The notes below the pieces were generated by a model. It saw only the letters and a list, made by a program, of their open reading frames with translations. It made no database searches and was not told the origin of the DNA. From Actinomyces lilanjuaniae (GTDB lineage Bacteria; Actinomycetota; Actinomycetes; Actinomycetales; Actinomycetaceae): DNA of 64,000 nucleotides. A program made the position numbers and the translations under genes. The stretch is taken from the NCBI RefSeq assembly GCF_003606385.1, contig NZ_CP032514.1, forward strand, positions 1,116,001 to 1,180,000, given 5' to 3'. Shown piece by piece: positions 8,864 through 19,956 of the stretch (within the stretch, counting starts at the first letter, position 1; the number at the start of each line of letters is the position of its first letter).

Positions 8864-9326
8864 GGATGCAGGGTGGGAGGTGGCGTCGCCTTCGGGCCAT
8901 GTCGGTATCACCGGCCTGTGGCAGCAGCCTGCTTGACCCTCCCTGTGGTGACCGGGACGACGACGGCTCATCCCTGCTCGGCTGCTGGGTGGAGCCTGCC
9001 CTGTGGTAGCCTCTGCTCCGCAGCATCCTGCGGATCGTTCCGGCGGCTCGGAGGAGCTGACTTCGCGTGCCCGCACCCGAGGTACCCTGAGGTACTCGGG
9101 ACGTCCCTTCCGGACGACGCAGCCGTGGTCCCGCACCGTGAGGAGCGGGTGGCTGCGCGTCGCGGGCACCAGGCCCTGTGGCTGCCTTCCGGGGGGAGAC
9201 CCCTGCGAGGCGGCTGACGGGGGTGAACCCAAGGTACAAGCCGGGACCCCGCTGGCCTCAGCATCAGGGTCCCCTGAACGACACGTGCGTCGAGCAACCT
9301 CTCGGCCCACACACGGAAGGACCTTC
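8864..9326. other. Divergent intergenic region before rpsB
   Basis: 463 bases between the divergent M23 and rpsB starts. TAGCCT at 9007-9012 is a plausible -10 box for rpsB and would give a leader of about 310 bases. The partially repeated GAGGTAC motif near 9079-9096 was noted. No ORF was convincing here. An S2 autoregulatory structure may lie in the leader, but I could not identify one. Confidence 0.4.
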
Positions 9327-10238
9327 ATGGCCGTCGTCACAATGCGTCAGCTCCTTGAGAGCGGTGTTCACTTCGGGCACCAGACCCGCCGCTGGAACCC
9401 CAAGATGAAGCGCTTCATCCTCACCGAGCGCAACGGTATCTACATCATCGACCTCCAGCAGTCCATCGAGGGCATCAACACCGCCTACGACTTCATCAAG
9501 GAGACCGTCGCCCGTGGCGGCAACATCCTGTTCGTCGGCACCAAGAAGCAGGCCCAGGCCGCCGTTGCCGAGCAGGCCCAGCGCGTGGGCATGCCCTATG
9601 TCAGCCAGCGATGGCTGGGCGGCATGCTGACCAACTTCTCCACCGTGCGCACCCGCCTGGACCGTATGCGTGAGCTCGAGCAGGTCGACTTCGACGACGT
9701 GGCCGGGTCCGGCCGCACCAAGAAGGAGCTGCTCATGATGCGCCGGGAGAAGGACAAGCTCCAGCGCACGCTGGGTGGTATCCGCGACATGAGCAGGCTG
9801 CCGGCAGCCGTGTGGGTCGTTGACACCAAGAAGGAGCATCTGGCCATCTCCGAGGCCCAGAAGCTGGGGATTCCCGTCATCGCCATCCTTGACACCAACT
9901 GTGATCCGGATGAGGCTACCTACGGCATCCCGGGCAACGACGACGCTATCCGCGCCGTCTCCCTCCTGACGCGTGTCGTGGCTGACGCCGCTGCGGAGGG
10001 GCTGCTGGCTCGGTCCGCGGGTCGCGGACGCAGCGGGGCACAGGCGCAGCCTGATCCCGTGGACGCCGAGCCGCTGCCGGAGTGGGAGGCCGAGCTGCTT
10101 GCCGGCGCGGAGGCCGCCTCGAGCGGGGCGGCTGCCGAGCCTGCCGGGGGCGCTGGGGCTGCCCAGGAGCAGGTGGCCCAGGACGCCGGGGACGCGGCCC
10201 AGGCGCCGGTGCAGGCAGAGGTTCCCGAGCAGGCCTGA
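9327..10238 (+). CDS. rpsB: Small ribosomal subunit protein uS2
   Basis: S2 of the 30S subunit. The N-terminus [26 protein letters not shown] is followed by [60 protein letters not shown] and [14 protein letters not shown]. The last 75 residues are an Ala/Glu/Gln-rich acidic tail, typical of actinobacterial S2, giving 303 residues. ATG at 9327 is fixed by GGAAGG six bases upstream and the conserved start. The frame is open further upstream but not conserved. tsf follows after 95 bases, as usual. Confidence 0.97.
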   Translation: MAVVTMRQLLESGVHFGHQTRRWNPKMKRFILTERNGIYIIDLQQSIEGINTAYDFIKETVARGGNILFVGTKKQAQAAVAEQAQRVGMPYVSQRWLGGMLTNFSTVRTRLDRMRELEQVDFDDVAGSGRTKKELLMMRREKDKLQRTLGGIRDMSRLPAAVWVVDTKKEHLAISEAQKLGIPVIAILDTNCDPDEATYGIPGNDDAIRAVSLLTRVVADAAAEGLLARSAGRGRSGAQAQPDPVDAEPLPEWEAELLAGAEAASSGAAAEPAGGAGAAQEQVAQDAGDAAQAPVQAEVPEQA

Positions 10239-10333
10239 GCCTGCGGCTGCCAGCCGTGTCGCGCAGTCATGCTCGCAGGCTGCGCAGCGCGGTGCTGGCG
10301 TGACTGAGACACGAGACACTTCAGGAGATATCT

Positions 10334-11173
10334 ATGGCGAACTACACCACTGCTGACATCAAGGCTCTGCGTGAGAGGACCGGGGCCGGGATGATGGACG
10401 TCAAGAAGGCCCTCGACGAGGCTGACGGTGACGCTGAGAAGGCTGTTGAGATCATCCGGGTCAAGGGACTCAAGGGGATTGCCAAGCGCGAGGGGCGGGC
10501 GGCCTCCGCCGGGCTGGTGGTGGCCACGGTGGCTGACGACGGCCAGGGGCAGGTCGGTGTGCTGGTCGAGATCAACGCGGAGACGGACTTCGTGGCCAAG
10601 AACCAGAAGTTCCTCGACTTCGCTGACCAGGTCCTGGCTGCGGCTGTGGACTCCGGTGCCCAGGACGCTGAGGCCCTGGCCGAGGTCGAGGTGGACGGCA
10701 CCTCCGTCAAGGACCTGACCGACGGCATGCAGGCGGTGATTGGCGAGAAGATCGTGGTGCGCCGCCTCGCCCGCCTCAGCGCCCCCGCGGTGGAGCTCTA
10801 CCTGCACCGCACCAGCCCTGACCTTCCCGCCCAGGTCGGTGTCCTGGTCGGGACCGATGCCAAGGCCGCCGAGGTGGCTCACGACGTTGCCATGCACGTG
10901 GCCGCCTACGCCCCGGACTACCTTACCCGCGAGGACGTCCCGGCCGAGGTGGTGGACAAGGAGCGGGCTATCGCCGAGGAGACCACCCGGGCTGAGGGCA
11001 AGCCTGACAAGGCGATCCCCAGGATCGTCGAGGGGCGTCTGGGAGGCTTCTTCAAGGAGCACGTCCTACTGGAGCAGGCCTACGCCAAGGACCCCAAGGC
11101 CACCGTAGGCAAGATTGTCGAGGCCTCTGGCGGGAAGCTGACCGGCTTCGTCCGCTTCCGGGTCGGAGCCTGA
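10334..11173 (+). CDS. tsf: Elongation factor Ts
   Basis: Guanine nucleotide exchange factor for EF-Tu. It starts ANYTTADIKALRERTGAGMMDVKKAL, a UBA-like domain, followed by IIRVKGLKGIAKREGR and the signature VEINAETDFVAKN at about residue 80. The C-terminal half contains the VGVLVGTDAKAAEVAHDVAMHVAA block and LLEQAYAKDP. Length is 279 residues, normal for the family. AGGAGATAT precedes the ATG. It is the second gene of the rpsB-tsf operon and is followed by a very strong hairpin. Confidence 0.97.
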   Translation: MANYTTADIKALRERTGAGMMDVKKALDEADGDAEKAVEIIRVKGLKGIAKREGRAASAGLVVATVADDGQGQVGVLVEINAETDFVAKNQKFLDFADQVLAAAVDSGAQDAEALAEVEVDGTSVKDLTDGMQAVIGEKIVVRRLARLSAPAVELYLHRTSPDLPAQVGVLVGTDAKAAEVAHDVAMHVAAYAPDYLTREDVPAEVVDKERAIAEETTRAEGKPDKAIPRIVEGRLGGFFKEHVLLEQAYAKDPKATVGKIVEASGGKLTGFVRFRVGA

Positions 11174-11181
11174 GCCGTGTG

Positions 11182-11230
11182 GCCGTGGGGTGGCAGCGGG
11201 TCCCGCCGGGACCCGCTGCCACCCCACGGC
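11182..11230 (+). terminator. 23-bp perfect hairpin terminator after tsf
   Basis: Arms 11182-11204 and 11208-11230 are perfectly complementary over 23 bp with a 3-base loop (GCC), starting nine bases after the tsf stop. Only a weak TCCTCCTG stretch follows, not a T-run. Confidence 0.85.
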
Positions 11231-11403
11231 TCCTCCTGTGAGGAGTTGTGCCCGCCCTGCTGCCTGCCGCAGCGTGTCTCGGCTTGTCACGGTCCCCGGC
11301 TGCCAGCCGCGCAGCGGCGTGCGGGTGGTGGCGCACGTCTCCGGAGAGGGTAGTCTGTGGCGGACGTCTGACACAACGGAACAACAGCTCAGGAGGCACC
11401 GGC

Positions 11404-12155
11404 ATGAGTGAGTCCCCGGCCCGTGACGACCGCGTCGCCCACACCAGGCACCCGAGGCGGGTCCTGCTCAAGCTCTCCGGCGAGGTATTCGGGGGCGGGG
11501 AGGTCGGGCTGGACCCTGACGTCGTGGCCGACGCGGCCCAGCAGATCGCCGCAGCGGTGAGCCAGGGCGTGCAGGTCTCCGTCGTCGTCGGGGGAGGCAA
11601 CTTCTTCCGCGGCGCCGAGCTGTCCGCCCACGGCATGGACCGTGCCCGCGCCGACTACATGGGAATGCTCGGCACCGTGATGAATGCCCTGGCGCTGCAG
11701 GACTTCATCGAGAAGGCCGGGGTCCCCGCACGGGTCCAGACTGCGATCGCCATGGGGCAGGTCGCTGAGAGCTACGTGCCTCTGCGGGCCATCCGTCACA
11801 TGGAGAAGGGGCGCGTGGTGGTCTTCGGGCCGGGGCCGGCCTGCCCTACTTCTCCACCGACACCGTCTCCGCCCAGCGCGCCCTGGAGACCCACTGCGAC
11901 GAGCTGCTCGTGGGCAAGAACGGGGTTGACGGCGTCTATACCGCTGACCCCCGCAAGGACGCCTCTGCCGTCCTGCTGGAGCACCTGACCTACGAGCGGG
12001 CGCTGGCTGACGGCCTCCAGGTGGTGGATGCCGCCGCCTTCTCCTTGTGCCGGGACAACAGGCTCACGATGAGGGTCTTCGGGATGGGAGAGCCTGGCAA
12101 CATCTCCCGGGCAGTCCTGGGTGAGAAGATCGGTACCCTTGTCAGTCCAGGCTGA
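11404..12155 (+). CDS. pyrH: Uridylate kinase (one frameshift)
   Basis: UMP kinase of the amino-acid-kinase fold, converting UMP to UDP; essential. The start is [20 protein letters not shown], then [38 protein letters not shown] and [14 protein letters not shown]. The frame then changes to [40 protein letters not shown]. One missing G in the run at 11832-11835 explains the break and restores [13 protein letters not shown], giving 250 residues. ATG at 11404 has AGGAGG seven bases upstream, and TAGTCT (11351-11356) is a likely -10. frr follows, the standard order. Confidence 0.92.
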
Positions 12156-12227
12156 CCGGGTACCGACCTGCCCTGCCGCCGTAAGAACCCCCACCAAGTT
12201 ACGCTACCACCACCGGAGGGAAGCACC

Positions 12228-12785
12228 ATGATTGACGACGTCATGCTTGATGCCGAGGACAGGATGGACAAGGCTCTTGAGGCTGCCAGGAGCGGTCTGG
12301 CCTCCATCCGTACCGGCCGGGCCAACCCCTCCATGTTCCACGGCATCATGGTCGACTACTACGGGGCTCCCACTCCTCTCCAGCAGCTGGCCTCCCTGAC
12401 GATCCCAGAGGCGCGTACCGTGCTCATCACTCCCTTTGACCGTTCAGCGACGAAGAACATTGTCACCGCAGTGCGCGAGTCCGACCTGGGTGTCAACCCC
12501 ACCGACGACGGTACCGTGATCCGGGTTACACTGCCGGCGCTCACGGAGGAGCGCCGCAGGGACTATGTCAAGCTGGCCCGCTCACGGGCAGAGGAGTCTC
12601 GTGTCCAGGTGCGCGGTATCCGGGGCCGGTCCAAGAAGGAGCTGGAGGCGATCAAGAAGGACGGCGAGGCCGGAGAGGACGAGGTCAAGCGGGCCGAGCA
12701 GGAGCTAGACGCCCTGACCCGGCGCTACGTGGAGCAGGTTGATGCGGCCTTGGCTGCCAAGGAGAGCGAGCTCTTGGACGTGTGA
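12228..12785 (+). CDS. frr: Ribosome recycling factor
   Basis: RRF splits post-termination ribosomes together with EF-G. The 185-residue protein has DAEDRMDKALEAARSGLASIRTGRANPSMF at the N-terminus, VDYYGAPTPLQQLASLTIPEARTVLI in the middle, and the long-helix C-terminus with LTEERRRDYVKLARSRAEESRVQVRGIR and EDEVKRAEQELDALTRRYVEQVD. GGAGGG lies six bases before the ATG. It probably shares a transcript with pyrH (72-base gap). Confidence 0.97.
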   Translation: MIDDVMLDAEDRMDKALEAARSGLASIRTGRANPSMFHGIMVDYYGAPTPLQQLASLTIPEARTVLITPFDRSATKNIVTAVRESDLGVNPTDDGTVIRVTLPALTEERRRDYVKLARSRAEESRVQVRGIRGRSKKELEAIKKDGEAGEDEVKRAEQELDALTRRYVEQVDAALAAKESELLDV

Positions 12786-12919
12786 GCTCTTGGGCGAGCG
12801 TGCCCCTGGCTCGTCGGCAGTGCGACGTTGAGCTCGCCGCCGTGGCCAGGAGAGCCACGCCTGGACGGGAGGTGACTTTTCGTGACTGGAGGACTACTGA
12901 TGACCTCAAGACGTGAGCC

Positions 12920-13853
12920 GTGGGTGTCGTGAGCACCCTGCTAACCCCGCCCCCCACACGTGACCGTGCCCCTCTTCCCGCGACGGGGCGTGCCGGACGC
13001 AACCTTCCTGCCGCTGTGGGCGTGGCGGTTGTCCTTGTTGTTCTAGTCGCGGGGTCGTTGCTGTTCTACAGGGAGCTGTTTGTCCTCCTGGCTGTGGTGG
13101 CCGTGTGCTCAGCGCTGTGGGAGATGGCAGGCGCGCTAGCCCGTAAGCGGATCCGCCTGCCGCTGGCCCCTCTGTGGCTGGGGACCCTGGGCACTGCCGT
13201 GTGCGCGTGGCAGGTGGGCGCCGAGGCAGCCTTTGGCGCCTACGTGGCTACCTCAGGGGCTTGTGTCCTGTGGTGCTTCATGGACCAGGCGGAGGCCGAC
13301 ACCGGTACGCCGCTGGAGGAGTCCGGCAACGCCGTGCCTCGCAGCGACCTCCACGACATGGTGCGCCGCTCCCGGTCCCGCTCTGCGGCGGCATCGGTGT
13401 TCGCCGCCACCTACCTGCCCTTCCTGGCCTCCTTCGCGGTGCTGGTGGCGGCGCAGGAGGAGGGGGCGCAGCGGGTGATGATGATGATCGCCCTGCCAGC
13501 CGCCAGCGACACCGGCGGCTGGCTGGTCGGCGTCCTGCTCGGCCGCCACCCCATGGCCCCTCGGTGTCTCCCGGGAAGTCCTGGGAGGGTTCATCGGCTC
13601 CCTGGCGGCCTCGGTCGCAGCGGGTGCGGGGATCCTGCACCTCCTGGACGGCCCTGTATGGGCGGGCGCGGTCCTGGGGCGTGTGTCGTGGTGGTCTCGA
13701 CCCTGGGAGACCTGGGGAGTCGCTGCTCAAGCGTGACCTGGGTCTGAAGGACATGGGCACCCTCCTGCCCGGCCACGGGGGATGATGGACCGCCTGGACT
13801 CGGTTCTCGTGGCCGCGCCCGTGGTCTACGTCTTCACCCTCGTGGTGTGGTAA
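12920..13853 (+). CDS. cdsA: Phosphatidate cytidylyltransferase (five frameshifts)
   Basis: CDP-diglyceride synthase, an integral membrane enzyme making CDP-diacylglycerol for phospholipids; essential. The readable N-terminal part has several hydrophobic helices (VGVAVVLVVLVAGSLLF, LFVLLAVVAVCSALWEM) and PAASDTGGWLVGVLLGRHPMAP. The signature region follows only after restoring single bases at 13557-13560 (C), 13587-13589 (G), 13676-13679 (G), 13714-13717 (G) and 13777-13781 (G). These give SVSPGKSWEGFIGS, STLGDLGESLLKRDLGLKDM, GTLLPGHGGMMDRLDS and a final hydrophobic VYVFTLVVW. Five restored bases give exactly 312 codons. The start (GTG 12920 or 12929) has no clear ribosome site. Confidence 0.88.
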
Positions 13854-13890
13854 GCGGCCCTGAGGCCGCCCGGAAAGGAGCGTGAGGACA

Positions 13891-15183
13891 GTGAGTCCCA
13901 CCAGTCACCGTCCTGGTGCCCCGGCCGGGCGCGGTCCCGCTGACCGGGGGCCAGCTCCTGTCAGCCGTACCGGTCCTGCTGGCCCGGCTCCTGGCGAGGC
14001 CCAGGTCCTGCCGACCGACCAGCCCCCCGAGGGCGCCACCAGTCCTGACGCCCGCCCCCGGCTGTCCCTGGCGGTGCCGACGCCTCGTGGTAAGGCGCCT
14101 CGGCACCTGGCGGACCTGGACCTGGCGGGTCGTAAGGCCGCCTGCCGGGACGCGGGCCTGCCAGGCTTCAGGGCCGACCAGGTCTCACGCCACTACTTCA
14201 GCCACCTCACACGCGACCCGGCGCGTATGACCGACCTGCCGGCATCCCAGCGGGACCAGCTGTGCGCCGAGCTGCTGCCGCCTCTCGTCCGCGAGGTCCG
14301 TGCCCTGCGTGCTGACGCCGGTCGTACCGTCAAGTACCTGTGGGAGCTCCACGACGGCGTGCGCGTGGAGTCCGTGCTCATGCGCTACGAGGACCGCACC
14401 ACTTTGTGCGTGTCCTCCCAGGCCGGCTGCGGGATGGCGTGCCCTTTCTGCGCCACCGGCCAGATGGGGCTGACCCGGAACCTGTCCGCTGCAGAGATCG
14501 TCGAGCAGGTTCGTCACGCCGCGCTGGCCTCGGCCAGAGGCGACCTCACGGGCGGGCCCGCACGCCTGTCCAACGTGGTCTTCATGGGGATGGGCGAGCC
14601 GATGATCAACTACAGGAACGTGGTGGCAGCCCTGCACCGCCTTGTTGACCCCGCGCCGGAGGGCTTTGGAATGTCGGCGCGGAGCATCACGGTCTCCACG
14701 GTGGGGGTGGTTCCCCTTATCCGTCGCCTGGCTGGAGAAGGGATCCCGGTCACGCTGGCGGTCTCTCTCCACGCGCCTGACGACGCCCTGCGTGACGAGC
14801 TGGTCCCGGTCAACTCCCGGTGGAAGGTCGCTGACCTCCTGGACGCCGCCTACGACTACTTCCGGGCCTCCGGACGCCGCGTGTCCATCGAGTACGCGCT
14901 CATCAAGGACATGAACGACCACGCCTGGCGGGCGCAGCGCCTGGCCGAGGAGCTCAGCCGCAGAGGCCGGGGCTGGGCCCACGTCAACCCCATCCCCCTT
15001 AACCCGACCCCAGGGTCGATCTGGACCTGCTCTACGCCCCAGGCCCAGCAGTCCTTTGTCGACACGCTGCGGTGTGCTGGAATTACCACCACGGTGCGAG
15101 ACACTCGGGGCAGTGACATCGACGGTGCCTGCGGCCAGCTCGCTACGGAGGTACTCAACCAGGAGAGGGCAAGGACGCAATGA
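13891..15183 (+). CDS. rlmN: Dual-specificity RNA methyltransferase RlmN
   Basis: Radical-SAM enzyme that methylates C2 of adenosine in 23S rRNA and some tRNAs. The cluster motif CGMACPFC supplies the CxxxCxxC cysteines; [18 protein letters not shown] precedes it and [13 protein letters not shown] follows. Later motifs are [22 protein letters not shown] and [12 protein letters not shown], with the catalytic Cys region near the end. GTG at 13891 is preferred over GTG at 13882 because GGAAAGGAG ends ten bases before it. The first 70 residues are Pro/Ala/Gly-rich and not part of the family core. The stop overlaps the next gene (ATGA). Confidence 0.93.
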   Translation: MSPTSHRPGAPAGRGPADRGPAPVSRTGPAGPAPGEAQVLPTDQPPEGATSPDARPRLSLAVPTPRGKAPRHLADLDLAGRKAACRDAGLPGFRADQVSRHYFSHLTRDPARMTDLPASQRDQLCAELLPPLVREVRALRADAGRTVKYLWELHDGVRVESVLMRYEDRTTLCVSSQAGCGMACPFCATGQMGLTRNLSAAEIVEQVRHAALASARGDLTGGPARLSNVVFMGMGEPMINYRNVVAALHRLVDPAPEGFGMSARSITVSTVGVVPLIRRLAGEGIPVTLAVSLHAPDDALRDELVPVNSRWKVADLLDAAYDYFRASGRRVSIEYALIKDMNDHAWRAQRLAEELSRRGRGWAHVNPIPLNPTPGSIWTCSTPQAQQSFVDTLRCAGITTTVRDTRGSDIDGACGQLATEVLNQERARTQ

Positions 15184-15725
15184 GCAACATGTTTCCCAAG
15201 TCCATGCCCCTGCGACCGGGCTACCGCCCTGAGCAGGTGGACCGCTACTTTGAGACCGCGCGCGAGATCTACGACGCCGGCGAGCTCGACGAGATGGACT
15301 CCGAGGGTGTGCGCACGGTTGCCTTCGACATCGTTCCCGGGGGGTACCAGCCCGCTGCAGTCGACGCCGCCCTGGACCGTCTGGAGGCGGCCTTCCTGCA
15401 GCGACGCCGCGCCGACTTCGTGGCCCAGCACGGCCGCCGTGCCTGGATGGACCAGGTCACCCAACTGGCCACCACTCTCTACCCCAGGCTGCTCAGGCCC
15501 GAGGGGGAGCGCTTCCTGCCCGCTAGCGGTCAGGGCTACATCAAGGAGGACGTGGACGCGCTCATGGACCGGATCGCAGGCTACTTCGACTCGGACAACG
15601 CCCTGGCCTCCACCGAGGTCAGGGGCGCGGTCTTTCGGGCGGCGCGCGGCTCCAAGGCCTATGACGAGGCCAGCGTGGACCGCTACCTTGCCCGTGTGGT
15701 GGAGGTCCTGCTGTCGGTGGAGTAG
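15180..15725 (+). CDS. DivIVA domain-containing protein
   Basis: 181-residue soluble protein with two DivIVA-like short segments. One is [22 protein letters not shown] at the start, the second is [24 protein letters not shown], and similar spacing recurs at [20 protein letters not shown] and [21 protein letters not shown]. In total there are four G-Y-x2-x2-VD-type repeats, which suggests an internal repeat structure. It is translationally coupled to rlmN through ATGA, an arrangement I recall from related actinobacteria. A role in cell-pole or septum organisation is only inferred from the domain. Confidence 0.8.
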   Translation: MSNMFPKSMPLRPGYRPEQVDRYFETAREIYDAGELDEMDSEGVRTVAFDIVPGGYQPAAVDAALDRLEAAFLQRRRADFVAQHGRRAWMDQVTQLATTLYPRLLRPEGERFLPASGQGYIKEDVDALMDRIAGYFDSDNALASTEVRGAVFRAARGSKAYDEASVDRYLARVVEVLLSVE

Positions 15726-15882
15726 CTGCCGGTGGAGCAGGTGGTGACAGCGGCTGGACCTGGTGACAGATCACCTGGGCGCTCCCGTGTAGGGTGTCCG
15801 TGGCCGTGCCTGTCGTGCGTGCACGGCAGCATCCACCGGTCCCGGACACAGCCTCCGGGCAGACACCCTCGGGCAGATCCTC

Positions 15883-17178
15883 ATGACTGAACCTTCTCGT
15901 CTCGTCCTGCTGGGCTCTACGGGCTCTATCGGGACCCAGGCCCTCCAGGTCCTCACCAGGCTGCGCGATCGCGCACCGCAGGTGGCGGCGCTGGCCGCGG
16001 GCGGCTCCCGCCTGGACCTTCTTGCTGAGCAGGCCGTGGCCTGGCAGGTGCCGGTCCTGGCTGTCGCCTGCCGGGGGGAGGAGCAGGACTCTGTCCGGGA
16101 GCACCTGCGCCAGGCCCTGTCCCGGGCGGCTGCCCGCAGCGTGATGCCCGACCCTGTGACCACGGTCCTCACCGGTCCGCAGGCCACGGTGGACGTGGTG
16201 GAGGCTGCGGCTCCGGCGCGCAACGACACAGTGCTCAACGCCGTCACCGGCTCCGTGGGACTCCTGCCCACGTTGGCAGCCCTGCGCAGCGGTGCCCGTC
16301 TGGCCCTGGCCAACAAGGAGTCACTGGTCGTGGGAGGTGCGCTGGTGCGTGACGCCCTGCAGCGTCCGGGACAGGTGGTGCCGGTGGACTCCGAGCACTC
16401 CGCCATCGCCCAGTGCCTGCTGTCCGCCCGTCACGAGAGGGGCCTGACCAGTCCTCTGGTTACCGGCCGCAGCGAGGTGCGCAGGCTGGTGCTGACCGCC
16501 TCCGGGGGGCCCTTCCGGGGAAGGCGCCGCGAGGAGCTGGTTGGCGTGACCGCGGCCCAGGCCCTGGACCACCCCACGTGGTCGATGGGACCCGTGGTCA
16601 CCGTCAACTCCTCCACCATGGTCAACAAGGGCCTGGAGCTCATTGAGGCCCACCTCCTGTTCGACGTGGCCCCCGGCGACATCGACGTCGTCGTCCACCC
16701 GCAGTCGGTGGTCCACTCCATGGTCGAGCTCCTCGACGGCGCCACCATCGCCCAGGCCTCCCCGCCCGACATGCGCCTGCCCATCGCCCTGGGCCTGACC
16801 TGGCCAGACCGGGAGGACCTGTCAGGGCTGGTCGAGCCCAACAGGTGGGAGAACCCGGTGGCCTGGACCTTCGAGCCCCTGGACTCCCAGACCTTCCCGG
16901 CGGTGGACCTGGCTCGCCAGGCCGTATCGGCCTCCGACACTCATCCTGCGGTCCTTAACGCGGCCAACGAGCAGGTGGTGGAGGCCTTTCTGACAGGCGG
17001 GCTGGAGTGGCTGGACGTCGTCAGCATCGACGCTGCGGTCCTGGCAGAGCACGAGGGCCTCAGCAGTCCTGGTCTTGACGAGCTGCTGGAGGTGGAGTCC
17101 TGGGCGCGTGCACGGGCCCAGGAGATGGTCAAGGACCGGTCGGGCGCCCGGACCGGGCACATGGGAGGAGACGCATGA
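15883..17178 (+). CDS. dxr: 1-deoxy-D-xylulose 5-phosphate reductoisomerase
   Basis: Second enzyme of the MEP isoprenoid pathway, NADPH dependent. The Rossmann start is RLVLLGSTGSIGTQALQVL (GxTGSIG). LANKESLVVGG, VDSEHSAIAQCL, LTASGGPFRG, TWSMGPVVTVNSSTMVNKGLELIEAHLLF and VHPQSVVHSMVE are all present and carry the metal and substrate ligands. Length is 431 residues. TAGGGT (15790-15795) may be its -10 box, about 90 bases upstream. The stop overlaps rseP (ATGA), matching the Mycobacterium dxr-rip1-ispG order. Confidence 0.95.
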   Translation: MTEPSRLVLLGSTGSIGTQALQVLTRLRDRAPQVAALAAGGSRLDLLAEQAVAWQVPVLAVACRGEEQDSVREHLRQALSRAAARSVMPDPVTTVLTGPQATVDVVEAAAPARNDTVLNAVTGSVGLLPTLAALRSGARLALANKESLVVGGALVRDALQRPGQVVPVDSEHSAIAQCLLSARHERGLTSPLVTGRSEVRRLVLTASGGPFRGRRREELVGVTAAQALDHPTWSMGPVVTVNSSTMVNKGLELIEAHLLFDVAPGDIDVVVHPQSVVHSMVELLDGATIAQASPPDMRLPIALGLTWPDREDLSGLVEPNRWENPVAWTFEPLDSQTFPAVDLARQAVSASDTHPAVLNAANEQVVEAFLTGGLEWLDVVSIDAAVLAEHEGLSSPGLDELLEVESWARARAQEMVKDRSGARTGHMGGDA

Positions 17179-18504
17179 GCCAGGCACTGGCCTACGCCCT
17201 GGGTATCGTCGTCATGGTGGCTGGTATCGCCGTGTCCGTGGCCCTCCACGAGCTGGGCCACATGCTGCCCGCCAAGAAGTTCGGGGTGAAGGTTCCCGAG
17301 TACTTCATCGGCTTCGGCCCGCGGTTGTGGTCGGTGCGGCGCGGGGAGACGGAGTACGGGGTCAAGGCCCTGTGGCTGGGAGGCTACGTCAAGCTTGTCG
17401 GCATGCTGCCGCCGGAGAACCCCGACCGTCCGGACCGGCGCACCAGCAGCGGCGAGCTGGGCATGGTGGGTCAGGCCCGGGCCGACTCCATGGAGGAGAT
17501 CGCCCCCGGTGAGGAGGCCCGTGCCTTCTACCGGCTCAGCGTCCCCCGCAAGCTGGTGGTCATGGCCGGCGGCATTCTCACCAACCTCCTCCTGGGTGTT
17601 GTGCTGCTGGCCGTGAGCCTCGGTGTGGTAGGAGTCCCGACGAGCACCTCCTCCCTGGCCACAGTCGCCCCTGCGTCTCCTCCGACATCGACGCCGCAGC
17701 GCCCTGCACCGAGGAGGACCCGGAATCCCCGGCGGCCCGGGCCGGGCTGGAGCCGGGGACCGGATCATCTCCTGGAACGGTGTCCCGGTCTCGACCTGGC
17801 AGGAGGTGACTGCCCAGATCGAACGGGCAGGGACCACCCCGGCGGAGGTGGTTGTCGAGCGGGACGGGGCGCTCAGCGCTGTCAGCGTCACGGCCGTGGA
17901 GGTGGAGCGTGCCGTGCGCGATGACCAGGGCAGCCTGGTCACCGACTCTACCGGTACCGTTCTCACCCGGTCGCGACCCTACGTGGGGGTTGCTCCCGCC
18001 ACTGAGATCCGGCGCGTGCCCCTGGGCGAGCTGCCGGGGATGGTCGCTCAGGCCGTCGGGGGGACGCTGCGGGCGATCGCCACCCTGCCGGTGGGGCTGT
18101 ACCACGTGGTCGCCGCCGGCCTGGGGCTGGAGGAGCGCAGCACCACCGGGGTCATCGGCCTGGTGGGGCTGGGCCGCTACGCAGGGCAGGTCTCCAGCAC
18201 GGGGGTCGGCGAGGGAACTGTTCCCTTCGCAGGACGGGTGTCGGCCATGCTGAGCCTGCTGGGAAGCCTCAACCTGGCACTGTTCGCCTTCAACCTGGTG
18301 CCGCTGCTACCCCTGGACGGCGGGCACGTGGCTGGGGCGTGCTGGGAAGGGCTCCGCAGGCGCTGGGCTGCCGTGCGCGGGCAACCTGACCCCGGTCCGG
18401 TGGACATCGCCCGCCTGCTGCCTGTCAGCCAGGTCGTCTTCGCCCTGCTTGTCGTCATGGCGGTGGTCCTGGTGTGGGCGGACCTCGTGGCGCCGGTGAC
18501 CTGA
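17175..18504 (+). CDS. Site-2 protease RseP/Rip1 family (two frameshifts)
   Basis: Membrane zinc metalloprotease that cleaves anti-sigma factors within the membrane. The first helix ends in the zinc motif ALHELGH, followed by FGPRLWSVRRGETEYGVKALWLGGYVK. A PDZ part follows (GDRIISWNGVPVSTWQEV), and the C-terminus has LALFAFNLVPLLPLDGGHV with the third zinc ligand and a last helix. The frame breaks at C run 17668-17671 and G run 17755-17758. One restored base at each gives CVSSDIDAAAPCTEEDPES and GLEPGDRIISWNG, for 443 residues. It lies between dxr and ispG as in Rv2869c (rip1). Confidence 0.9.
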
Positions 18505-18692
18505 GCCGTCGGCGCCACGGGAGCCTGGCAGGCTGCGGCATCTGGTCGCTACCTTCAGGGCCGACCCCGCCCGTGCTCGGGAGCAGCTGCGGAGGTCTGG
18601 GTGTCGTGGTTGCGCGGTGGTGCCGCAGGCAGGGAGCCATGCCACACGTCCGGGCATGATCGGCGGTGATCGCCGGTGCCATACTTGGGCGC

Positions 18693-19874
18693 GTGAGCGA
18701 CGTGATCGATCTTGGTATCCCTTCCGTGCGTGCCGAGGCTCCCGTGCTGGCACCGCGCAGGCCCACGCGCAAGATCAGGGTGGGTGGTCTCGAGGTGGGT
18801 GGGGACGCCCCCGTCACGGTGCAGTCGATGACCACCACCAAGACCCACGACATCGGCGCCACTCTCCAGCAGATCGCCGAGCTGACCGCAGCGGGCTGCG
18901 ACATTGTGCGCGTGGCCTGCCCGACAGACAAGGACGCCGCCGCCCTGCCGGTCATCGCCAGGCAGTCGCGTATCCCCGTCATCGCCGATATCCACTTCAA
19001 CCCTAAGTACGTCTTTGCCGCGATCGAGGCCGGGTGCGGGGCCGTGCGTGTCAACCCCGGCAACATCCGCAAGTTTGACGACCGGGTGGCTGAGATCTGC
19101 AAGGCAGCCTCCGACCACGGCGTCAGCCTGCGTATCGGGGTCAACGGCGGGTCCCTGGACCCACGCCTGCTTAAGAAGTACGGCAAGGCCACGCCTGAGG
19201 CGCTGGTGGAGTCGGCCACCTGGGAGGCGGGCCTGTTCGAGGAGAACGACTTCCACGACTTCAAGATCTCCGTCAAGCACCACGACGTGGTCACCATGGT
19301 CCAGGCCTACCGCCTGTTGTCCCAGGCCGGGCGCTGGCCCCTTCACCTGGGGGTCACCGAGGCCGGCCCGGCCTTCCAGGGCACCATTAAGTCCTGCGCC
19401 GCCTTTGGGACCCTGCTGGCGGAGGGCATCGGTGACACGATCCGCGTGTCCCTGTCGGCCCCGCCCGTGGAGGAGGTCAAGGTCGGCACCAAGCTCTTAG
19501 AGTTCATGGGTCTGCGTCAGCGTCAGCTCGAGATTGTCTCCTGCCCCTCGTGCGGGCGCGCGCAGGTGGACGTGTGGTCCCTGGCCGAGCAGGTCGAGGA
19601 GGGGCTCAAGGGCGTCACCGCCCCGCTGCGGGTGGCCGTCATGGGCTGCGTGGTCAACGGTCCAGGTGAGGCCCGGGAGGCGGACCTGGGCTGCGCCTCG
19701 GGAAACGGCAAGGGCCAGATCTTCGTGCGCGGCAAGGTGGTCGAGACCGTCCGCGAGGAGCAGGTGGTGGAGACCCTGCTGCGCTACGCCCAGGACATGG
19801 CCGAGGACATGACCCGCGAGCTCGGCGAGGAGGCACTCGCGGGCACGGCTCCCATGGTCTCTGCCGCTGGCTAG
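18693..19874 (+). CDS. ispG: 4-hydroxy-3-methylbut-2-en-1-yl diphosphate synthase (IspG/GcpE)
   Basis: Fe-S enzyme of the MEP pathway making HMBPP. The N-terminal barrel has [47 protein letters not shown] and [15 protein letters not shown]. The C-terminal part has [11 protein letters not shown] and [16 protein letters not shown], which supply the three cluster cysteines. GTG at 18693 is preferred; CATACT lies seven bases upstream and there is no Shine-Dalgarno, so the message may be leaderless. An in-frame GTG at 18666 is possible. It is separated by 188 bases from rseP and followed by the usual GNAT gene. Confidence 0.95.
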   Translation: MSDVIDLGIPSVRAEAPVLAPRRPTRKIRVGGLEVGGDAPVTVQSMTTTKTHDIGATLQQIAELTAAGCDIVRVACPTDKDAAALPVIARQSRIPVIADIHFNPKYVFAAIEAGCGAVRVNPGNIRKFDDRVAEICKAASDHGVSLRIGVNGGSLDPRLLKKYGKATPEALVESATWEAGLFEENDFHDFKISVKHHDVVTMVQAYRLLSQAGRWPLHLGVTEAGPAFQGTIKSCAAFGTLLAEGIGDTIRVSLSAPPVEEVKVGTKLLEFMGLRQRQLEIVSCPSCGRAQVDVWSLAEQVEEGLKGVTAPLRVAVMGCVVNGPGEAREADLGCASGNGKGQIFVRGKVVETVREEQVVETLLRYAQDMAEDMTRELGEEALAGTAPMVSAAG

Positions 19875-19956
19875 CACGGCGCGGCCCGGCAGGGTGCGGG
19901 CCCTGGGGCAGGAGGACAGCGCTGAGCGCGATGCTGAGGACGGTGTTGAGGACGGT